This document shows, piece by piece, positions 1 to 5,538 of a stretch of DNA of 5,538 nucleotides (position 1 is its first letter; every line of letters starts with the position of its first letter). The DNA is from Alistipes sp. (GTDB lineage: Bacteria > Bacteroidota > Bacteroidia > Bacteroidales > Rikenellaceae), in assembly GCA_017380275.1 (NCBI GenBank), contig JAFOEH010000160.1, forward strand, positions 1 to 5,538. The letters are read 5' to 3'. A program made the position numbers and the translations under genes. The notes under the pieces are model-generated. The model saw only the letters and a list, made by a program, of their open reading frames with translations, was not told where the DNA came from and did no database searches.

Positions 1-30
1 AGGGGAGGTGTCGCGTAGCGACGGAGGGGT
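1..30. repeat. Purine-flanked palindromic intergenic repeat (hairpin), truncated at or starting near the window edge
   Basis: A perfect inverted repeat, GTCGC (10-14) and GCGAC (18-22) around a GTA loop, is flanked by GGGGAGG (2-8) on the left and GGAGGGG (23-29) on the right. These two purine tracts are mirror images of each other. The element lies just 3' of the patatin gene, which ends at 59 on the minus strand. It is not followed by a T-run in either direction, so it is a poor match to an intrinsic terminator, although a hairpin at the mRNA 3' end is possible. From memory, short elements of this shape (GGGGAG, palindrome, GGAGGGG) recur between genes in gut bacterial genomes. That is recollection, and no second copy is visible in this window. 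Confidence 0.55.
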
Positions 31-33
31 CTC

Positions 34-58
34 AATTTTGAATTTTGAATTTTGAATT
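34..58. repeat. Tandem heptamer repeat AATTTTG, three full copies plus AATT
   Basis: Three exact consecutive copies of AATTTTG occupy 34-40, 41-47 and 48-54, followed by a partial AATT at 55-58. The array ends directly against the stop codon of the patatin gene (TAG on the minus strand, 59-61). It is strikingly AT-rich compared with the GC-rich DNA on both sides. It is non-coding. Copy number could vary by replication slippage, which would alter only the 3' untranslated region and not the protein. Confidence 0.75.
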
Positions 59-2503
59 CTAGTAGAACAAGCCTCTATTTCCGAAGATCGGGTAGCCGAA
101 GTTGAACATAACGTAGAGGTTGTTCTTCGTGTCGAAGTTGTACTTCGTTAGCGACAGCGACACCGGCCCGATGGGAGTGTGATATACGAACGACAGGTCG
201 CTCATATAGTGCAGATGTTCGTTGTTCCACTGCTGATCGCGCATCATCGCATAGATACCGCCTCGGAGGTAGAAGTTGGGCAGGAGTCGGAACGTCGGCA
301 TAACACCCGCCGCAGCATAGCGATTGGCATAGAACTCAGGCATATAGAGCATACGCGAGTGCGGCGTGGGGGCAAAGCGTGGCGTTGTGAGGATGGTAGC
401 GTAGGGGTTGCCGAAGCGGGGGTGGTTGGTATAGACAGCCTCGAGCGTGTAGCCCACCGAGAACCACCAATCCTTCCAGTTGCTCGGGTAGTGCTCCCAC
501 TTAACCTTCGCACCCACCCACGAGCGGCGCGGACGATCCCAATGCTTTGCGGCGTGGAGCTCGGCATTCTCGTAGCGGTCGCGACCGTGAACACCGATTA
601 TCGAGGCCGTGAAACGACCTCCGTGTGTGGGGTACTCTAACTTGTCGAGCGTCGATAGCTGGAACTGCGCACGCCCCGCCACAAAACGGAACTCATCGTG
701 CGTCGAGGGGTCGTCGGGCTCATCGTAACTATCTATGTATGAGAAGAAATTATATCCCGCATTACCCGACAATTCGAGCACGCTCTTGCGCGATGTGGCA
801 ATGCCGTACGAGAGACGGGCGTAGGTCTCGATCGTGCGGGCCGAGATGGTGTTTCGGGCGGGCGTGACGTTACCGAACGAGCCGCGCAGATTCGACTGCC
901 ACGACCCCTGCACCGAGTAGTCCAGGTAGGTCGGCGTGCGGCCTGCAAAGACCGTGCGGCCACCCACGCGCATCACCGTCGAGACGGGCCCCACGAACAG
1001 GTCGGTCGTATAGGTTACGGCATTGCGTCCCAGGCGGAAAATCGACATCCCCAGAAAGGCCTGGTTGAAGGCTGTCGAGGAGATGTTTCCTCCGACGCTA
1101 AAGCGCACGCCGGGCTTGGTCGAGAGGTTGAGATGGAGGGCAAAATCGTTCCACAAGGAGTCGTATTTCACTCGCGGGAAGGTGTTGGAATTGAACTCGT
1201 TGGTGGCCATCAACAGGAAGTATCGCTCGCGCATCTCGTCAAACGAAATCGCGCTGCGGTTATCCTTGCGCTTCTGTCCGAAATTCATAAACGTCAACGC
1301 ATAGTCGCGCTGGCGGTCGCTCAGGCTGTCGATCTCCAGCTGCGAGAAGTTCATCTCGGGCAGACGCGAGCGGAACTCCCGACGGCGACGCTCCAGCTCC
1401 TCGGCCGTGCGACGAGCCTTGACGCGCTCGATGATGTAGGGCATAGCGGCCATAGCGTCGTTGTAGCCCTGCTCGATGGTCGCCTCACCACCCGAGAAGT
1501 CGAGCAGCGACGATGTGATCTTGCGCTGGATAACCACACCTCGTCCCTCGGGCAGCGTATATTCCGAGGGCAGCGTCACGAGCGCCATCACCTGCTTCTC
1601 GACCGAGGAGTTCTCGGTGATAGGCTCCTTGCCGTCGAGGCACTGCGAGCCGATGATAAGGTCGGGCTGGAAATCCTCCTCGAGCGGTTGCCAGGGGAAG
1701 TTATTGTATATTCCGCCATCGACCAGAACACGCCCCTCGTCATCCGTCACGGGGCGGAACAGGATGGGGTACGACATCGAGGCACGCACGGCAAAGGGCA
1801 GATCGCCCTGGCGATAGACCACCGCCTCGTGGCGATTCACGTCGGCCGCAACGGCACGGAAGGGAATCATCAGCCGATCGAAGTCATCGCGCGCCACAGC
1901 CGAGGCTGCCGAGAAGAGTTCGATCAGAGCCATATCGATCTGCGCTGTGTTGATAAATGCGTGAGGCAAAGCCAGATTGAGCGACTGGCGACTGCGGAGC
2001 GTGTCGCTCTGGATGTTGGCATAGACCGAGAACATCGAGGGGGTATTATCGCGCTGGTTGTAGAAGAATTTATAGCGATCGTCGATGCGGCCCGTAACCC
2101 ACTGCTCCACCTCGCCCGAGGTGGCGATGGCGGCCATCTCGTCGGGCGAGTAACCCGAGGCGTAGAGTGCTCCGATGATGGCTCCCATCGAGGTGCCTGA
2201 TATGTAGTCGATAGGTATGTTGTTCTCCTCCAATGCCTTAATCACGCCGATGTGGTAGAGTCCGCGCGCACCGCCACCCTCAAGTGTGAGCGCTATGCGA
2301 CCACCCTCGGCAACCTCGTTCAGAGCGCCACTGAGCAGCACCGAGTCGATGCGCGGGGGCGCGGGTTGCTGCTGACGCTGACGCTCCGCGCGGCGCACAT
2401 CGCGACGACGCAGGGACGCCGCAGCATCCTGCGCAAAGCCCTCGGCAAGGCCTGCGATGAAGAGTAGAGATATAAATAGTATAAAAAAACGATCTGTTTT
2501 CAT
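59..2503 (-). CDS. Patatin-like phospholipase with POTRA-like segment and C-terminal outer-membrane beta-barrel (type Vd autotransporter-like)
   Basis: This gene encodes an 814-residue secreted lipolytic enzyme, probably a phospholipase A or lysophospholipase acting at the outer membrane or outside the cell. Residues 1-24 form a signal peptide: Lys2 and Arg5, a hydrophobic core, and likely cleavage after GFA at 22-24. An Arg/Gln-rich linker follows (about 30-50). The patatin domain spans about 68-365. It has the oxyanion-hole motif GGGARG (76-81), the nucleophile elbow GTSMG with Ser105 (103-107), the conserved ASMSYPILFRPV stretch (241-252), and DGG with catalytic Asp262 (262-264). The Ser-Asp dyad is therefore intact. 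Residues about 384-463 have the pattern of a single POTRA domain. From about 465 to the end there are alternating amphipathic strands rich in Tyr, Phe, Gly and Arg, as in a BamA/Omp85-type barrel, ending GLFY. This domain order matches PlpD of Pseudomonas and FplA of Fusobacterium. The ATG at 2503 is chosen because it gives a complete signal peptide and lies just below a good promoter. It is transcribed divergently from pheS. The substrate, and whether the enzyme domain is released, cannot be told from the sequence. Confidence 0.93.
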   Translation of the reverse strand: MKTDRFFILFISLLFIAGLAEGFAQDAAASLRRRDVRRAERQRQQQPAPPRIDSVLLSGALNEVAEGGRIALTLEGGGARGLYHIGVIKALEENNIPIDYISGTSMGAIIGALYASGYSPDEMAAIATSGEVEQWVTGRIDDRYKFFYNQRDNTPSMFSVYANIQSDTLRSRQSLNLALPHAFINTAQIDMALIELFSAASAVARDDFDRLMIPFRAVAADVNRHEAVVYRQGDLPFAVRASMSYPILFRPVTDDEGRVLVDGGIYNNFPWQPLEEDFQPDLIIGSQCLDGKEPITENSSVEKQVMALVTLPSEYTLPEGRGVVIQRKITSSLLDFSGGEATIEQGYNDAMAAMPYIIERVKARRTAEELERRRREFRSRLPEMNFSQLEIDSLSDRQRDYALTFMNFGQKRKDNRSAISFDEMRERYFLLMATNEFNSNTFPRVKYDSLWNDFALHLNLSTKPGVRFSVGGNISSTAFNQAFLGMSIFRLGRNAVTYTTDLFVGPVSTVMRVGGRTVFAGRTPTYLDYSVQGSWQSNLRGSFGNVTPARNTISARTIETYARLSYGIATSRKSVLELSGNAGYNFFSYIDSYDEPDDPSTHDEFRFVAGRAQFQLSTLDKLEYPTHGGRFTASIIGVHGRDRYENAELHAAKHWDRPRRSWVGAKVKWEHYPSNWKDWWFSVGYTLEAVYTNHPRFGNPYATILTTPRFAPTPHSRMLYMPEFYANRYAAAGVMPTFRLLPNFYLRGGIYAMMRDQQWNNEHLHYMSDLSFVYHTPIGPVSLSLTKYNFDTKNNLYVMFNFGYPIFGNRGLFY

Positions 2504-2512
2504 ATTTTTTAG

Positions 2513-2520
2513 TAACTTTG
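2513..2520 (+). promoter_or_regulatory. Bacteroidota -7 promoter box (TAACTTTG) for pheS
   Basis: TAACTTTG, followed by CA, matches the Bacteroidota -7 consensus TAnnTTTG exactly. Transcription would start at about 2524-2527, leaving an A-rich leader of about 55 nt before the pheS ATG at 2582. A -33 TTTG at the usual 19-21 nt upstream is not present; the nearest T-run, TGTTTT at 2495-2500, is too close. The upstream half of the promoter would lie inside the first codons of the divergent patatin gene. I see no T-box, leader peptide or other attenuation structure in the leader. Confidence 0.65.
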
Positions 2521-2544
2521 CACGTTATATATACTATACAAACG

Positions 2545-2575
2545 CAAATTTATCGAAAATAATATAAAAAGCAAA
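2545..2575 (-). promoter_or_regulatory. Bacteroidota-type promoter for the patatin gene (TTTG, N19, TAAATTTG)
   Basis: Read on the minus strand, a -33 element TTTG (2575-2572) is followed after exactly 19 nt by the -7 element TAAATTTG (2552-2545). This is a full match to the Bacteroidota primary sigma-factor consensus TTTG, N19-21, TAnnTTTG. Transcription would start at about 2538-2541, giving a leader of about 35-40 nt before the ATG at 2503. The leader is AT-rich and has no Shine-Dalgarno sequence, which is normal for the phylum. The -33 element ends only 7 bp before the pheS start codon. Confidence 0.75.
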
Positions 2576-2581
2576 ATAGCA

Positions 2582-3622
2582 ATGATCAACAAAATCGAAG
2601 ATCTTCTCAAGCGTGTCGAGGCTTTCGCGCCCGCCACAGCAGCCGAGGTTGAGGAGTTTCGTATCAAGATTCTCGGCAAGAAGGGCGAGCTTACGGCCCT
2701 GATGGATGAGTTCAAGAGCGTTCCCGCCGAGCAGAAGCGCGAGCTGGGACAGAAGATTAACGCCCTGAAGCAGACCGCTACGGCCCGCATTAACGAGCTG
2801 AAAGCCAGCCTGCAGACATCGGCCGTCAGGAGCGAGTCGATCGACGATATGACCCGCCCCGGTGAGCCCATCGCCGATGGTACGCGCCACCCCATCTCGA
2901 TCGTTAAGAACCAGATCGTCGAGATCTTCTCACGCCTGGGCTACACCGTAGCCGAGGGTCCCGAGATTGAGGACGACTGGCACGTATTCTCTGCTCTGAA
3001 CTTCCCCCTGTCGCACCCCGCACGCGATATGCAGGATACGTTCTTCGTGGAGAAGGCATCTAACGAGCCCAATGTCAAGGACTTGCTGCTGCGTACCCAC
3101 ACCTCGTCGATTCAGGTGCGTGCGATGGAGCGCCAGCAGCCCCCCATCCGCATCGTATGCCCCGGCCGCGTGTTCCGCAACGAGGCTATCTCGTACCGCG
3201 CACACTGCATCTTCCACCAGGTCGAGGGTTTGTATATCGATGAGAATGTGTCGTTTGCCGATATGAAGCAGTCGATCCTCTACTTCGCCAAGGAGCTCTT
3301 CGGCGAGTCAGCTACGATTCGTATGCGCCCCTCATACTTCCCCTTCACCGAGCCTTCGGCTGAGGTCGATGTGAGCTGTAACCTGTGCGGCGGCAAGGGC
3401 TGCAACGTATGTAAGGGTACGGGCTGGCTGGAGATTATGGGTTGCGGTATGGTCGATCCCAACGTCTTGGAGGCCAGCGGCATAGACTCGAAGAAGTACT
3501 CAGGCTTCGCCTTTGGTATGGGTGTTGAGCGTATCGCTATGCTGAAGTACGGCGTGAAGGATTTGCGCCTCTACTTCGAGAACGACGTGCGCTTCCTCCA
3601 CCAGTTCGACTCGGCTTTGTAA
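2582..3622 (+). CDS. pheS: Phenylalanine--tRNA ligase alpha subunit (PheS)
   Basis: PheS is the catalytic subunit of the cytoplasmic alpha2-beta2 class II synthetase that charges tRNA-Phe with phenylalanine using ATP; it needs PheT as partner. The 346 residues are full length, slightly longer than the roughly 327 of E. coli. Residues 1-85 form the N-terminal coiled-coil arm that contacts tRNA. The catalytic domain follows: GYTVAEGPEIEDDWHVF (120-136), HPARDMQDTF (145-154), class II motif 2 around GRVFRNEAIS and FHQVEG (195-216), FPFTEPSAEVD (253-263), and motif 3 GFAFGMGVERIAMLKYG (308-324). Ala310 appears equivalent to the Phe-pocket Ala294 of E. coli. An insertion holds four cysteines (266, 269, 274, 277) arranged as two adjacent CxxCxGxG motifs, a likely zinc site that E. 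coli PheS lacks. The ATG at 2582 sits below an A-rich leader and gives the normal N-terminus. pheT is not in the window. The TPR gene follows 36 bp downstream and is probably co-transcribed. Confidence 0.98.
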   Translation: MINKIEDLLKRVEAFAPATAAEVEEFRIKILGKKGELTALMDEFKSVPAEQKRELGQKINALKQTATARINELKASLQTSAVRSESIDDMTRPGEPIADGTRHPISIVKNQIVEIFSRLGYTVAEGPEIEDDWHVFSALNFPLSHPARDMQDTFFVEKASNEPNVKDLLLRTHTSSIQVRAMERQQPPIRIVCPGRVFRNEAISYRAHCIFHQVEGLYIDENVSFADMKQSILYFAKELFGESATIRMRPSYFPFTEPSAEVDVSCNLCGGKGCNVCKGTGWLEIMGCGMVDPNVLEASGIDSKKYSGFAFGMGVERIAMLKYGVKDLRLYFENDVRFLHQFDSAL

Positions 3623-3658
3623 TTGAGCCACTTTTAGACCGAAATAGAACAAAAAAAA

Positions 3659-5538
3659 TTGACCTCGAAACGGATATATCAGCTCGTTGTGATGCTTGCC
3701 ATCGCTACCACACTCCTCGGTGGGATTGTGGCACGAGCCGTTGTGCCGACCTTTTCGGGGCGGGGCAGCCGCACCGTGCGCAACAGCGAAGAGCAGGACA
3801 CCGTAAAGCGTGTGCCCGAACTCGTCGTTGCCGACTCGATGCACGCCCTCTACAAATACACCGACGCGCTCAAGCGTCGCTACATCTACTCCGACACCGC
3901 AGGTGCGCAGGCACTGCTAAACGAGGCAGTTGAGATCGACAGCCTCTACGCCCCCGCGCTCTACGAGCTCACGCGCGACGGGGTGGAGCAGCCGCAGATC
4001 GACGAGCAGACCATCGAGAATGCCCGCAAGGCCTACCTGAGCGACACGACAAATCGTTGGTATGCAGCCATCTATGCGCAGTCGCTCGTCATCGCGGGCC
4101 GCCACGATGAGGCCATACCGCTCTACCAGCGGCTGATGAAGATCGACCGTCAGAACCCCGACTACTATCGCATCCTGGCGCTGATCTACCAGCAGCGACA
4201 GCAGCCCTTCTCGGCCCTTGCGATACTCGACTCGGCCGATATGCGTTTCGGCAAGATAGCCTACCTGGCCAATATGAAGCGCCACATCCTGCTCTCGACG
4301 GGGCAGATGGATCGTGCCATCGATGAGGCCAAGCAGATTGTCGATGCCGCCCCCTACGAGCAGAGCAACGTCCTCTCGCTTGGCGAGACCTACGCCGCCG
4401 CAGGACGCGACTCGCTGGCACGCATAACGCTGGAGCAGGCCCTGAAGATGGACTCCACCAATATCGATGCGCTGACCATCTACGCCGACTTCTGCTCGAG
4501 CAAGCGCGATATGCACACCTACCTCAAAACGCTGCGAACACTCTATGCGCAGGAGGGATTCCCGCTCGAGAGGAAAATCGAGCTCTTCAACCGACTCACG
4601 CAGGATCGCAAGTTCTACTCCGAGCATTTCTATGCGCTCGGTGCGATGGCATCGACGCTGATAATGTATAACCCTGATCATAAGGGTGTTATCGACCTAT
4701 ACGCCAACCACCTCATAGCGGGCGGACAGCTCGATCTGGCACTCGACCTCTTCAAGCGACACCTAAAGGACGAGCCCCCCGTGATGGATTACTATATGGC
4801 CGTCGTGGATATTGAGGAGTATCTGGATCGCACCGACTCGATGGATTACTACCTCGCCCGCTCGATGGAGCGCTTCCCCAATGATGCCGTATTCCAGATC
4901 CGCAAGGCCAACCGCCAATACATCAAGGGCGACCTGCACGGCGCCATAGCCACCTTCGACGAGGCACTTGGCTTTGCGCAGAACGACACGGTGCGAGGCG
5001 AGCTGTGGGGCTACATCGGCGATGCCTACCACGCCATAGCCGACCGCGCCCGACTAAAGAAACTAAAGGCCGACACCGTCAAGGCCTATCCCGTGCGCCT
5101 GAGCGAGAAGGCGGCAATGAAACGCTGCTACGAGGCATACGACAATGCGCTCGCGTTGTGGAGCGATAATGTGTTGGTACTCAACAACTACGCCTACTTC
5201 CTCAGCGTGCAGAACACAGACCTGGAGCGTGCCCTCGAGATGTCGAAGCGCGCCACCACGCTCGAGCAGAACAACTCCACCTACATCGACACCTACGCCT
5301 GGATTCTATATATGATGGGCCGCCTGGACGAGGCCCGCACACAGATGCGTCAGGCACTCTCGCTCGACCGCTCAGGAAGCGCCGAGCTGCCGCTGCACTA
5401 TGGCGATATTCTCTACGCTATGGGCGAGAAGTTTATGGCCGAGACCTATTGGCGCAGGGCACTCGAGGCGGGTGCCGACCCCAAGCGTATAGAGCAGCGT
5501 ATGGCCATATCAAAGAGCGGCACAAAGGGCCGAGTGGA
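3659..5538 (+). CDS. Secreted or membrane-anchored tetratricopeptide repeat (TPR) protein, 3' end beyond the window
   Basis: An open frame runs from an in-frame TAG at 3635 to the window edge, giving 626 codons from TTG 3659 with no stop. TTG is preferred over the internal ATG at 3692 because it supplies a normal signal sequence: Lys4 and Arg5, a hydrophobic core at about 9-24, and a possible signal peptidase I site VARA (24-27). The ATG start would remove the charged part. There is no lipobox cysteine, so the protein probably lies in the periplasm or is held by an uncleaved N-terminal helix. The rest is almost entirely helical repeats. The clearest TPR-like units are at about 134-163, 203-230, 238-265, 412-440, 505-536, 541-570 and 575-604, with recurring Gly-Arg/Asp, Glu-Ala and aromatic positions. 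These are protein-interaction scaffolds; no catalytic motif is seen. The C-terminal repeats (NNYAYFLS, then TYAWILYMMGRLDEA) resemble, from memory, a Bacteroidales TPR protein often followed by DUF4292 and EnvC-like peptidase genes. If so, little of the C-terminus is missing. The 36-bp gap after pheS shows no terminator or promoter box, so read-through from pheS is likely. Confidence 0.88.
   Translation, partial: MTSKRIYQLVVMLAIATTLLGGIVARAVVPTFSGRGSRTVRNSEEQDTVKRVPELVVADSMHALYKYTDALKRRYIYSDTAGAQALLNEAVEIDSLYAPALYELTRDGVEQPQIDEQTIENARKAYLSDTTNRWYAAIYAQSLVIAGRHDEAIPLYQRLMKIDRQNPDYYRILALIYQQRQQPFSALAILDSADMRFGKIAYLANMKRHILLSTGQMDRAIDEAKQIVDAAPYEQSNVLSLGETYAAAGRDSLARITLEQALKMDSTNIDALTIYADFCSSKRDMHTYLKTLRTLYAQEGFPLERKIELFNRLTQDRKFYSEHFYALGAMASTLIMYNPDHKGVIDLYANHLIAGGQLDLALDLFKRHLKDEPPVMDYYMAVVDIEEYLDRTDSMDYYLARSMERFPNDAVFQIRKANRQYIKGDLHGAIATFDEALGFAQNDTVRGELWGYIGDAYHAIADRARLKKLKADTVKAYPVRLSEKAAMKRCYEAYDNALALWSDNVLVLNNYAYFLSVQNTDLERALEMSKRATTLEQNNSTYIDTYAWILYMMGRLDEARTQMRQALSLDRSGSAELPLHYGDILYAMGEKFMAETYWRRALEAGADPKRIEQRMAISKSGTKGRV

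Noticed and set aside
10..22. Rho-independent terminator for the patatin gene
   Set aside because: The 5-bp stem is short and no T-run follows it in the direction of patatin transcription (the downstream bases are ACCTCCCCT on the minus strand). It is kept only as a repeat or hairpin.
2..29. G-quadruplex from the G-runs in the left-edge repeat
   Set aside because: Only two runs have four Gs; the others have two, and the central palindrome separates them, so a stable quadruplex is unlikely.
1133..2200. A 355-codon plus-strand open frame opposite the patatin gene
   Set aside because: It lies wholly antisense to a gene with clear catalytic motifs. Its translation is low-complexity, rich in His, Arg, Gly and Val, and has no recognisable domain. 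Long antisense frames are expected from the strong G/C bias in third codon positions.
2525..2581. T-box, attenuator or riboswitch in the pheS leader
   Set aside because: The leader is only about 55 nt, A/T-rich, and shows no stable stem, terminator or short Phe-rich reading frame.
2509..2895. Minus-strand frames of 128 and 118 codons over the start of pheS
   Set aside because: They overlap the conserved N-terminal arm of PheS on the opposite strand and have no family features; both are antisense shadows.
3917..4681. A 254-codon minus-strand open frame opposite the TPR gene
   Set aside because: It is a shadow of the TPR frame. The sense frame gives a signal peptide and repeated helical units, while the antisense translation has no coherent motif.

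Overview
The window looks like chromosomal core-genome DNA from a GC-rich member of the Bacteroidota, most likely order Bacteroidales and possibly Alistipes or another Rikenellaceae. Three things support this. The gene boundaries are AT-rich, with TAnnTTTG promoter boxes and A-rich leaders instead of Shine-Dalgarno sites. The PheS carries the Cys4 insertion that I recall from Bacteroidota. The patatin/outer-membrane-barrel protein and the TPR protein are both of types common in this phylum. The genus is an inference from style and base composition, not from a marker gene.

Layout from left to right. Positions 1-58 are a non-coding tail with two repeat structures: a purine-flanked perfect hairpin (1-30) and a tandem heptamer AATTTTG (34-58). 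On the minus strand, 59-2503 encodes an 814-residue secreted patatin-like phospholipase fused to a POTRA-like segment and a C-terminal outer-membrane beta-barrel, the type Vd (PlpD/FplA-like) architecture. The 78-bp gap 2504-2581 is a compact divergent promoter region. The -7 boxes of the two genes point towards each other, so the 5' ends of the two transcripts should overlap by about 10-20 nt. On the plus strand, 2582-3622 encodes PheS, the alpha subunit of phenylalanyl-tRNA synthetase. A 36-bp gap with no visible terminator or promoter follows. The plus-strand gene from 3659 to the window edge encodes a secreted or membrane-anchored TPR protein. It has no stop codon inside the window and is therefore 3'-truncated.

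PheS (cytoplasmic translation) and the TPR protein (periplasmic side) look co-transcribed but need not be functionally linked. The patatin protein is an envelope or secreted lipolytic enzyme and is transcribed separately. I found no mobile element, CRISPR array, tRNA, rRNA or convincing new multi-gene system. The observations most worth following are the face-to-face promoters, the composite repeat at the left edge, and the tandem DnaJ-like Cys motifs in PheS.
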